This document shows positions 17,847 to 25,247 of a DNA stretch of 64,000 bases, in pieces. Below the pieces are notes generated by a model. It was not told where the DNA came from, made no database searches, and saw nothing but the letters and a program-made list of their open reading frames with translations. The stretch comes from Vibrio sp. 10N. Its GTDB lineage: Bacteria; Pseudomonadota; Gammaproteobacteria; Enterobacterales; Vibrionaceae. Location of the stretch: positions 992,001-1,056,000 of the forward strand of contig NZ_BTPM01000002.1 in NCBI RefSeq assembly GCF_036245475.1. The letters are read 5' to 3'. Every line of letters begins with the position of its first letter. The first letter of the stretch is position 1. Both the position numbers and the translations under genes were made by a program.

Positions 17847-18692
17847 CTAAGGCTCGGCCAGTAACGCAACACACTCTTGAAACTTCGGCTTTGAAACACG
17901 CTTTTTGGCAGGCTCTTTTTTCGTGACCTTGTCTGCTGGCTTCTTCTTAGCTGGAATGTAGGGCTTCCAAGAGGCCAGCTCTTGCCCACAACCGTCTCCC
18001 GGTGGTGGAGGGTTTTGAGCGATACATTGATTTTCCCCTTCAGGGCAATGCAACCGGACGTGAAAATGGTAGTAATGCCCCCACCATGGGCGCACTTTAC
18101 GTAACCAAGTCCTATCTTTCCATGCGACGTCACAAAGCTGCTTTTTGATCAAAGGATGAACAAAAATGCGAGCAACACGCTCGTCAACGGCAGCTACCTG
18201 AAGCAGAAGTTCGTGATTTGTCGTCCACTTGTCTTGTTTAAATCGGTACTTCTCGATATCAACGACAGGATAAGGTTTAGGATCGGCCGCTTCGATAGCG
18301 TTGAGGGGCGCATTGGGCAGCCTGAGCCAGATATCAGCATCTAACCCCGTTTGATGGCTAGCATGACCAGAAGTAAAACGCCCACCTCTTGGCATTGAGA
18401 TGTCGGCCACCAGCAAATGCCCGATACCCAAGTTATCCACCTTACGTGCTAGCTCGGTTAAATAAGCGATCATATCTCGATGGCCATAATAACGATTGCG
18501 TTGTGAGCGTATCACCTGATACCCCTCACCACTCAACGAGAGCTGCTGGCCTCCGGCTAAACAGCCATTAGCATAGCTACCAATCGAGTTCGATTCACCG
18601 GCACTTGGCACCGTGACTTCATCCCAGGAACGCTGCAACGCATAGCCATTAAAGGACACAACCAGTGACAGTAACCAAACTAACTTGCCCAT
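17847..18692 (-). CDS. mepA: Penicillin-insensitive murein endopeptidase MepA
   Basis: 281 residues. The signal peptide (about 1-18) directs it to the periplasm, where MepA cleaves D-Ala-mDAP cross-links in peptidoglycan. Zinc-site residues of the family are in place: H113 and D120 in SGHASHQTGLDADIW, and H211 in WWGHYYHFHVRLHC, with the same numbering as in E. coli. The C-terminal tail after residue 235 is Lys-rich. It is monocistronic. Confidence 0.93.
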   Translation of the reverse strand: MGKLVWLLSLVVSFNGYALQRSWDEVTVPSAGESNSIGSYANGCLAGGQQLSLSGEGYQVIRSQRNRYYGHRDMIAYLTELARKVDNLGIGHLLVADISMPRGGRFTSGHASHQTGLDADIWLRLPNAPLNAIEAADPKPYPVVDIEKYRFKQDKWTTNHELLLQVAAVDERVARIFVHPLIKKQLCDVAWKDRTWLRKVRPWWGHYYHFHVRLHCPEGENQCIAQNPPPPGDGCGQELASWKPYIPAKKKPADKVTKKEPAKKRVSKPKFQECVALLAEP

Positions 18693-18928
18693 CTCTTTCC
18701 CTCACTTTAGATGCCGAGAAGACGCTAAGTTAAGAATAGCTTGCCAACCTAGGCTTGCCCAACAACGACACCTATACGTTGTGAACCAATATGGTGCTAC
18801 AGAAAGTGAAATGTTTCACAAAACTGCACGACAATGAGCGTTTGATAACGCCTTGTATTGCAGCTAATTACAGAACACGCTACAAATAAACCACTCAGTT
18901 GATTAACCAACCTCTGAGTCTACCACTC

Positions 18929-18988
18929 AAGTCGTCATTCCTTTTTTGAGGCTGCCACCTTTTTCGGGAGTGACGACTTAACTTTTTT
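18929..18988 (+). terminator. Orphan plus-strand terminator in a minus-strand gene gap
   Basis: AAGTCGTCATTCC (18929-18941) pairs with GGGAGTGACGACTT (18966-18979) with wobble, followed by AACTTTTTTAG on the plus strand. Both flanking genes (mepA start at 18692, adenine deaminase end at 19007) are on the minus strand, and no T run follows on that strand. No plus-strand gene explains it; an unannotated RNA is possible. The rest of 18693-18928 shows nothing else. Confidence 0.55.
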
Positions 18989-19006
18989 AGTGCTGTATTT
19001 CGCTCA

Positions 19007-20014
19007 TTACATAGCCGAGACCAAATAGTCTTCCACTTGCTGGCGATACGCTTGCTTCAACGCCTCATCAATAAAGCTGGCATCAATGGCATTGAGTGTA
19101 AATTGTGCTAACTCTCTATGCGTCAAGAAGTGAGCTTGACTGACAGCAGCAAAATTATCCGTCATGTAGCCCCCAAAGTAGGCCGGATCATCGGAATTTA
19201 TCGTCACAGCCACGCCCTTTTTTAGTAGCTCGACAATATTATGATCCTGCATAGATTCGAACACGCGCAGTTTTATGTTTGACAAAGGACAGACCGTGAG
19301 CGGCATCTTAGATTCGATGAGTTCAGCGACCAGCGCCTCGCTTTCAACACAACGCACGCCATGATCAACTCGACTGACACCAAGCATTTTTATCGCATCA
19401 ACGATGTTTTGTGCAGGCCCCTCTTCTCCTGCATGTGCGACGGTTAAAAAGCCCTGCTCTCTTGCCATCTCAAACACTCGGGCAAACTTCTCTGGAGGAT
19501 GACCTTGCTCGGAAGAATCCAAACCAACGCCAATGATTTTATCTTTATAGGGTAAAGCACGTTCAAGCGTTTCAATCGCCGCCTCTTCAGATAAGTGGCG
19601 TAAAAAACACATGATGAGCTGAGTGCTGATATTCAGTTTTTCCTGACCATCCTGAAGTGCTCGGTCTATACCGTTAATCACAGTCGCAAAAGCGATGCCT
19701 CTGTCAGTGTGGGTTTGCGGATCAAAGAAAATTTCGGAGTGAATTACATTATCACGCTGACAGCGCTCTAAATACGCCCACGTCAAATCGTAGAAATCTT
19801 GCTCAGTTTGCAGAGCATTGGCACCTTGATAGTAAATATCGAGAAAGGATTGCAAATCATCGAACTCATACGCTTTGCGAAGCGCTTCTGGCGAGTCGTA
19901 AGGAATGTCGATTTGATTACGTTTTGCCAAATTGAAGAGGAGCTCTGGTTCAAGAGAGCCTTCGATGTGAAGATGTAGCTCGACCTTTGGGAGACCTTGA
20001 ATAAATGCGTTCAT
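19007..20014 (-). CDS. Adenine deaminase (adenosine deaminase-like family)
   Basis: 335 residues, zinc hydrolase fold. Metal and catalytic residues are visible: H14/H16 (ELHLHIEG), H194 and E197 (AHAGEEG), H218, D275 and D276 (NSDDPAYFGGY). The LDSSEQGHPP segment and SDDPAYFGGY are typical of the adenine-acting branch (Pseudomonas PA0148/yeast Aah1 type) rather than adenosine deaminase proper. It converts adenine to hypoxanthine. The ribosome site AGGTGG precedes ATG 20014. An adenine riboswitch sits 135 nt upstream, which fits adenine as substrate. A second paralogue at 39151-40140 is the adenosine-acting type. Confidence 0.85.
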   Translation of the reverse strand: MNAFIQGLPKVELHLHIEGSLEPELLFNLAKRNQIDIPYDSPEALRKAYEFDDLQSFLDIYYQGANALQTEQDFYDLTWAYLERCQRDNVIHSEIFFDPQTHTDRGIAFATVINGIDRALQDGQEKLNISTQLIMCFLRHLSEEAAIETLERALPYKDKIIGVGLDSSEQGHPPEKFARVFEMAREQGFLTVAHAGEEGPAQNIVDAIKMLGVSRVDHGVRCVESEALVAELIESKMPLTVCPLSNIKLRVFESMQDHNIVELLKKGVAVTINSDDPAYFGGYMTDNFAAVSQAHFLTHRELAQFTLNAIDASFIDEALKQAYRQQVEDYLVSAM

Positions 20015-20070
20015 ATACCACCTATTATGCTTATGAGAGCCGAAACGGCTTTTGGGGCTTGCGGATGCAC

Positions 20071-20142
20071 TTACTCTGAGTATAGGAACAGATGAAGGGA
20101 AATTTCTAACGCCAATACAAAGAGTAAAGACAGCAATGCCAT
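20071..20142 (-). CDS. Possible 23-residue leader peptide between riboswitch and deaminase gene
   Basis: ATG at 20142 opens 23 codons ending in TAA at 20071-20073, translating as MALLSLLFVLALEISLHLF plus LYSE, with nine leucines from mixed codons. The purine run GAAGAG that would serve as ribosome site lies at the 3' strand of aptamer stem P1, so aptamer folding could hide it. The function is inferred; it may be a fortuitous ORF. Confidence 0.3.
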   Translation of the reverse strand: MALLSLLFVLALEISLHLFLYSE

Positions 20143-20149
20143 CCTAACT

Positions 20150-20216
20150 CTTCGTAATCAGCACTTTTCGGGAACTGGTAGAGACCCCCAAACCATATTA
20201 TTGGGGTTATACGAAG
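20150..20216 (-). promoter_or_regulatory. Adenine-sensing purine riboswitch aptamer
   Basis: P1 is CTTCGTA/TACGAAG (7 bp; 20210-20216 with 20150-20156). The conserved J1/2 TATAA, L2 AATATGG, and J2/3 GTCTCTACC are present. The J3/1 end reads TGATTACGAAG, so the specificity position 74 is U (base 20157), the adenine rather than guanine form. It resembles the Vibrio vulnificus add aptamer. It is in the leader of the adenine deaminase gene; in the V. vulnificus case adenine activates translation. Here 135 nt separate aptamer and start codon, so the expression platform differs. Confidence 0.88.
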
Positions 20217-20318
20217 CAGAAAAAACTTTATCAAATTCAAGCCACAATTGATAGAGGTATCAGTCCACCATAAAGCCCAAAACAGCTTAAGGCATATGCA
20301 CACCAAGTGCTGACAGGT

Positions 20319-21719
20319 TTACTCGATTTCAAACGAGCCCGTCGTCGCTAGTTCTTTAAACCAAACCCCATGTTTCTTAGGGATTCGGTTGCCAGTCTCT
20401 AGATCCAAGCGGAAGAAACCATAACGACGTTTGAACGAGTTCAGCCAAGACCAGTTATCGATAAAGGTCCACTGGTGAACACCAAAGCAGTTTGAGCCCT
20501 CTTCAATCGCTTTGTGAAGCTGAACTAGATGCTCTTTCATTAAGCCCGTGCGGAAGGAATCGTCAATCAGACCGTCGGCGCCTGGCTCTCCTTCTGATTC
20601 TAGATCCATTGCAATGCCAATTTCAGCAAGATACCAAGGAATGTTGCCATAGTTCTCTTGGACATTTTTCGCAATATCATAGATAGCCGTCGGCAAGATT
20701 TCGTTATTGTCACGATATGGGTTGAATCGACCTTCTGGGTTTACGTAGTTCTCAAAGTAGACCTCTGGCGTAAAGTAATCTAAGTCGTACTCAGCTTCAC
20801 GCGCTTTCACGCGGCGCGGAACATAATAGTTAACGCCAAGGAACTCGACCTTCGCGGTTGTAATCGCGGTAATCTCTTCCGCTGTCGCTTCAGGCGTTAA
20901 CCCTTGCTCAGCCAATACATCACACAGCTCTTGAGGGATTTCGTTTTTCACCATTGGATCTAGAAAGCTGCGATTAAACAAAAGGTCTGCATACCATGCC
21001 GCTTTTTTGTCTTCCTCACTGTCGTTTCGCGTGTATGACGGAGTTAGGTTAAGCACGATACCAATTTGCGAGTTTTCCAGCTGCAACCCGTTAAAACGGT
21101 GTACCGCTTTTGCGTGAGCAAGCATGATGTTGAAGGCCACTTGAACCGCGAGCTTACCATCCTTCTTGCATGGGTAATGGAAGTCATACAAGTAACCGCC
21201 TTCTACTGGCACGATTGGCTCGTTAAACGTAATCCAGTACTTCACTTTGTTGCCGAAGAGTTTAAACGCCGTCTCTGCGTAGTCTGCAAAAAGATCGACC
21301 ACTTTCTTTGACTCAAAACCGCCGAACTTTTCTTGAAGTTCGGCCGGCATGTCGAAGTGGTAGAGGTTCATCATCGGCTCTATGCCATTAGCGATCATTT
21401 CATCAATGTAGTTGTTGTAGAACTCGACAGCGTCCTGGCATACCTCGCCAGTTTCGTAGTCTTTTATCAGTCGAGACCACTGAATAGAAGTACGGAATGA
21501 ATTGAAGCCGACCTTTTTCATGTCCTGCACATCTTCTTTGTAACGGTGGTAGGTATCCGTTACCGTTTGAGAGCTGATGCCACGATAAAAACGTTCTGGG
21601 CTTTGTTGGTGCCAAAGATCCCAAATAGAATCATTGGCTTTATTTGTGGTGCCTTCTGTTTGAATGCCAGACGCAGCCGCGCCCCACAAAAAATTTTGCG
21701 GAAAAGTGTATGTCGTCAT
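20319..21719 (-). CDS. Glycoside hydrolase family 1 beta-glucosidase or phospho-beta-glucosidase
   Basis: 466 residues, full GH1 length. The acid/base Glu is E167 in TFNEP. The nucleophile is probably E366, but its motif is AEIG instead of the usual TENG. Near residues 424-433 (WSWLNSFKRRYGFF) the Ser-x6-Lys-x-Tyr phosphate-binding pattern of 6-phospho-glycosidases is only partly kept (S424, R431 for Lys, Y433). It is the last gene of an operon with a BglK-like ROK kinase 4 bp upstream, so a phosphorylated beta-glucoside is a likely substrate. It has no signal peptide, so it acts in the cytoplasm. Confidence 0.85.
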   Translation of the reverse strand: MTTYTFPQNFLWGAAASGIQTEGTTNKANDSIWDLWHQQSPERFYRGISSQTVTDTYHRYKEDVQDMKKVGFNSFRTSIQWSRLIKDYETGEVCQDAVEFYNNYIDEMIANGIEPMMNLYHFDMPAELQEKFGGFESKKVVDLFADYAETAFKLFGNKVKYWITFNEPIVPVEGGYLYDFHYPCKKDGKLAVQVAFNIMLAHAKAVHRFNGLQLENSQIGIVLNLTPSYTRNDSEEDKKAAWYADLLFNRSFLDPMVKNEIPQELCDVLAEQGLTPEATAEEITAITTAKVEFLGVNYYVPRRVKAREAEYDLDYFTPEVYFENYVNPEGRFNPYRDNNEILPTAIYDIAKNVQENYGNIPWYLAEIGIAMDLESEGEPGADGLIDDSFRTGLMKEHLVQLHKAIEEGSNCFGVHQWTFIDNWSWLNSFKRRYGFFRLDLETGNRIPKKHGVWFKELATTGSFEIE

Positions 21720-21723
21720 CTTA

Positions 21724-22644
21724 CTAACCTTGTCTATTCAGAAAATGTTTCAAAGCGCCAATCAGATTGGCGTCGTTACCAAATTGTGTCAGTGCGGGAA
21801 CTGGACGTATTCGAGCAATTGGGATCCAAGCTTGCAGCTCGTCCAGCTTGCGATTGATATTGTCAATTAATCGAGGGCTACGGCTGACCGCCCCTCCTAA
21901 CAGAATGCGTTTCGGATCCAAAGAGTACTGAACATTAAAGAGAATCGTTGCCAGATCGCCATACCATTGTTCGACCAACGGCAGTACATCGTTGTCACCC
22001 TGCTCGTAAAGGGAAAACACTTTAACACCATCGAAATCTTCGACTTTTTGATTCTTGGCCAGTGCCACGTTTTCAACAAGAGCTCGAGTGGATGCGGCGT
22101 TCGAATAGGTAATCGGCTGCCCTTGTTCAAAACGGAGTATGCAATAGCCAAATTCCCCGGCATGCAAGTGCGTCCCTTTGATGACTGCACCATCACGCAC
22201 GATGGCGCCACCTATCCCAGAGCCCAGTACTAGCAGGCAAAACTCGTCATCTTCTTTTCCAGCCCCGAGCCAGTCTTCTGCAAGTGCCGCGCAGCAGCCA
22301 TCGTTTTCTAGCTCAACTGGCAGGTTGAACCGAGTTTGGTATAAAGATCTGACATCGATGTCGTGGATATACGGTAGAGCACTTGCCCCTTCTATCACCC
22401 CAGAGTCCACATTGACCGCTCCACAAGTGCTAATCGCGATTCCTTTTAGTGCAAATCGTGCGGCAAGCTCATCGAACAAAGGGGTAAACGTGTCGAGCCA
22501 CTGCTCATAAGTGTCAGCTTGGCTAGCAAGCGAAAATCGCTCATGGATTTGAGCATCACGCGACATGACGGCACCTTTCACCGAAGAGCCACCAAAGTCT
22601 AGAGTTAGAAACAAATCGTCTTTTTGCGTCATAGTGGTTTTCAT
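21724..22644 (-). CDS. ROK-family kinase, beta-glucoside kinase (BglK) type
   Basis: 306 residues. The ATP-binding motif is TLDFGGSSVKGAVM, followed by the ROK core LVLGSGIGGAIV and HAGEFGYC. It lacks the zinc-binding CxCGxxGC motif, as does Klebsiella BglK, and shares YSNAASTRALV and GNDANLIGALKHF with that type. BglK phosphorylates cellobiose and other beta-glucosides at the 6-OH with ATP. An ATG at 22644 (with GAG upstream) is chosen over a TTG one codon earlier; ATG 22632 is also possible. The next gene is GH1 and the one before is another ROK protein. Confidence 0.75.
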   Translation of the reverse strand: MKTTMTQKDDLFLTLDFGGSSVKGAVMSRDAQIHERFSLASQADTYEQWLDTFTPLFDELAARFALKGIAISTCGAVNVDSGVIEGASALPYIHDIDVRSLYQTRFNLPVELENDGCCAALAEDWLGAGKEDDEFCLLVLGSGIGGAIVRDGAVIKGTHLHAGEFGYCILRFEQGQPITYSNAASTRALVENVALAKNQKVEDFDGVKVFSLYEQGDNDVLPLVEQWYGDLATILFNVQYSLDPKRILLGGAVSRSPRLIDNINRKLDELQAWIPIARIRPVPALTQFGNDANLIGALKHFLNRQG

Positions 22645-22681
22645 CAACTCGTTAGGTTTGTGAAAGAGTCAATAGCTCTAA

Positions 22682-23578
22682 CTAAAGCGTGTGCAAGAAT
22701 GCTGCGCCCCGCACACCAGACGAGTCACCATGTACGCTTTTGACAACCTGAGTCGTGACCGATTTTGTGAAGGTGTATTTCGAGAGCTTTTGCTGAACCA
22801 AAGGGTACACTTCGTCTACGTTTGACATCCCACCACCAAGCACGATGACTTCAGGGTCGACAAAGTTCACAATAGCAGCCAAAGTTCGAGCGAGCTGATC
22901 ACAGTACAAATCGAAGTGCTCAATCGCTCTGTCATCACCTCTTTCATAGAGATCCATAATTTCTCTAGAATTTGCAGGTTCATACTTTTCTGCGAATGTA
23001 CGAGCAAAGCCCGTACCGGAAACAAAAGACTCTGCGCAGTTCATCGAGCCGCAATAACACTGGTGAGGATTACCATCAATCTCTGGGTTAAAGTTAGGGA
23101 GTGGATTGTGTCCTAGCTCGCCACCGAGTTTATTAAGGCCAGTCACTAAGCCATTGTTGATCACAACGCCGGCGCCGCAACCCGTTCCAATGATGACGGC
23201 GACACAGGAGTTGGTCGCGTGCTTTGCGGCGCCATCTTTATATTCAGAGAGCGCAAGACAATCTGCATCATTCGCAATAGCAACCGGAACGTCGATCTGC
23301 TTTTGAATATCACCAATAAAGTCCTGTCCATTCAACACCGACACGTTTGCACCCTGCATCAGGCCGTCATTGCCGACAGAACCACAGCAGCCTATGCCAA
23401 TAGATTCGATATCCCCATGTTGGCTTACAGTATCAATCACCGACATCACAGCTTGTAAGAACTCTGAATAACTGTTTTTTGCCGTTGGCTCACGATGAAC
23501 AACCAAGGTCTCGTAGCTGTTGGCATCCAGTCCCACACCCTCTATTTTTGTGCCACCGATATCTAATCCTACTATCAT
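22682..23578 (-). CDS. ROK-family sugar kinase (fructokinase/N-acetylglucosamine kinase-like)
   Basis: 298 residues. N-terminal GLDIGGTKIEGVGLD is the phosphate loop; GTGCGAGVVINNGLVTG and GGELGHNP follow, then the zinc-binding CYCGSMNCAESF near residue 166. There is no winged-helix N-terminus, so it is a kinase, not a NagC-type repressor. Family members of this kind phosphorylate glucose, fructose, mannose or GlcNAc; I cannot pick one. It is first in a three-gene operon with the BglK-like kinase and GH1 enzyme, so it may phosphorylate the glucose released. Confidence 0.8.
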   Translation of the reverse strand: MIVGLDIGGTKIEGVGLDANSYETLVVHREPTAKNSYSEFLQAVMSVIDTVSQHGDIESIGIGCCGSVGNDGLMQGANVSVLNGQDFIGDIQKQIDVPVAIANDADCLALSEYKDGAAKHATNSCVAVIIGTGCGAGVVINNGLVTGLNKLGGELGHNPLPNFNPEIDGNPHQCYCGSMNCAESFVSGTGFARTFAEKYEPANSREIMDLYERGDDRAIEHFDLYCDQLARTLAAIVNFVDPEVIVLGGGMSNVDEVYPLVQQKLSKYTFTKSVTTQVVKSVHGDSSGVRGAAFLHTL

Positions 23579-23848
23579 CTTCTACTCTCTTGATTTGTTT
23601 GTTCGCCAATCATTAAACGTGGGGCCATCAACATCTCGTTGGGTTGATTCTAATAAACCAAATTTTCGGTCTGTTCTAAAGGACGAGACCCTCAAAATTA
23701 CGAACAAGTCACAAAACTATATAGTTTTACAAATATACGCATGTAGTTTTTAGTTCAAACTATTTGAACGTCTCTTTCACATTTCCACTCTGCTCTTTGT
23801 ATCTCCGGAGATCTATAGTTTGACTATCAGATAACAAGGAGGTCCCAA
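23579..23848. promoter_or_regulatory. Divergent promoter region with two palindromes
   Basis: Contains AAAACTATATAGTTTT (23713-23728, 16-bp perfect palindrome) and GTTCAAA-CTA-TTTGAAC (23753-23769, 7-bp arms). It lies between the ROK/GH1 operon and the pirin gene. Either dyad could be an operator; no matching regulator gene is nearby. Confidence 0.35.
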
Positions 23849-24697
23849 ATGACTTCATTAAGAACCATTCAACAGATCATTCCATCGCACGCTACCTCTG
23901 ATGGTGATGGGGTAAAAATTCGTCGCGTACACGGCTTTGATAACCAAGCGTTTTCGCCATTTCTTATGATTGATGAGCTAGAGTCCGACGACAAGAAAGA
24001 CTACGTGGGCGGCTTTCCTCCACATCCACATCGAGGAATTGAAACCCTTACCTATATGATGCAAGGCCACTTCCAGCATCGCGACCATATGGGTAACGTG
24101 GGCGAGCTGCGCTCAGGTGGCGCGCAGTGGATGGCAGCAGGCCGTGGTGTGATTCACAGTGAAATGCCAATAATGGATGAAGGGCAGCTGCACGGTTTTC
24201 AAATTTGGATCAATCAGCCGGCCAAAGACAAAATGAAGCCAGCCCAATACCATGATTTTCAGCCAGAAACGATTACCGAATACCAAAAGTCAGGAGTCGG
24301 CCTCATTCGCCTATTAGCAGGATCATTCACTGTGGATGGTCAAACATTGTCAGGGCCGCTTACACAAACTAGCGCAGTCGCCACTGTCGCAGATTGGCGC
24401 GCACAACACGGTGAGCTACTCACTGTAGCTACGCCAGAACATCACAACGCCATGTTGTATGTGTACCAAGGTGAAGTTTCAGTGGCTGAGAAAAAGTTGC
24501 GAAAAGGTGAACTTGCACTAGTCTCAAAAGGAGAGGCGATGGAGATTAATGCGAGAGAAGACACAGGGTTACTGATATTTGTCGGCGAGCCTATTAATGA
24601 ACCCGTTGTGCACTACGGGCCGTTTGTAATGAATAGCAACGAGGAGATCCAACAAGCTATCGATGACTACAATCGTGGTGAATTTGAACGTTACTGA
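23849..24697 (+). CDS. Pirin-family protein (YhhW-like, possible quercetin dioxygenase)
   Basis: 282 residues, two-cupin pirin. The N-terminal cupin has the metal ligands in FPPHPHRGIETLTYMMQG and QHRDHMGN, and the conserved GAQWMAAGRGVIHSEMP follows. E. coli YhhW of this family has quercetin 2,3-dioxygenase activity in vitro; the physiological role is unclear. AAGGAGGT ahead of ATG is a near-perfect ribosome site. It is monocistronic with a terminator at 24755-24783. Confidence 0.88.
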   Translation: MTSLRTIQQIIPSHATSDGDGVKIRRVHGFDNQAFSPFLMIDELESDDKKDYVGGFPPHPHRGIETLTYMMQGHFQHRDHMGNVGELRSGGAQWMAAGRGVIHSEMPIMDEGQLHGFQIWINQPAKDKMKPAQYHDFQPETITEYQKSGVGLIRLLAGSFTVDGQTLSGPLTQTSAVATVADWRAQHGELLTVATPEHHNAMLYVYQGEVSVAEKKLRKGELALVSKGEAMEINAREDTGLLIFVGEPINEPVVHYGPFVMNSNEEIQQAIDDYNRGEFERY

Positions 24698-24754
24698 GAT
24701 TTGTACTTAAACAGCAAGCTTTAATTTTGACACTCCAATCCACTGCCTGAGTGT

Positions 24755-24783
24755 AACGCATCGACCAACTCCGTCGATGCGTT
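24755..24783. terminator. Rho-independent terminator
   Basis: AACGCATCGAC (24755-24765) with GTCGATGCGTT (24773-24783), 11-bp perfect stem, then CTTTTAT. It lies between the convergent pirin and ppnP genes. Confidence 0.85.
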
Positions 24784-24835
24784 CTTTTATTTGCGTCGCA
24801 AGGCCTACTATACCTTAACTTTACATTGTAAATAT

Positions 24836-25117
24836 TTACAAGTATTCACACAGATAAGCGGTCGCTTGTTCCACTTTCAAATCAAAGCTCGAGTCCCCTT
24901 CAACGTCAAACGCCTGACCTGCTCTGTAAGTAGTCCACTGATCACTGTTGGCAAGGCGAACGATTAGCGCGCCTTTAACAACGGTCATCTTCTCCGGTGC
25001 AGCCGTTCCGAAGGTATACTCTCCCGGCGCCATCACACCAACACTGCTGTCGCCATCCGCTTGTGTAAAGCCGAGTGATTTAACGTTGCCTTCAAAATAA
25101 GTGTTTTCTTTAATCAT
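24836..25117 (-). CDS. ppnP: Pyrimidine/purine nucleoside phosphorylase PpnP (DUF1255)
   Basis: 93 residues from ATG 25117, preceded by AAGGAAGTTATT; the longer open frame from 25147 lacks a ribosome site. A single small cupin barrel: YFEGNVKSLGF, then GVMAPGEYTF and YRAGQAFDVEGDSSFDL, as in E. coli PpnP (94 residues). The enzyme cleaves nucleosides with phosphate to free base and ribose-1-phosphate. It fits the purine salvage theme of the window but is not in an operon. Confidence 0.92.
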   Translation of the reverse strand: MIKENTYFEGNVKSLGFTQADGDSSVGVMAPGEYTFGTAAPEKMTVVKGALIVRLANSDQWTTYRAGQAFDVEGDSSFDLKVEQATAYLCEYL

Positions 25118-25247
25118 AATAACTTCCTTGTAATTAACTTTTGGCAAAACATCGTTTTACCTCACAAAGATAGCGAAAACAAGTCATTGATCACTTGCTA
25201 GTCTGCGATGGTATAAATATTCACAATCCATTAATTAGAGACAAGCT

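Noticed and set aside
20106..20306. 66-residue minus-strand ORF upstream of the adenine deaminase gene
   Set aside because: It lies across the riboswitch aptamer, and its tail is out of frame with the leader ORF; the RNA structure explains the sequence better.
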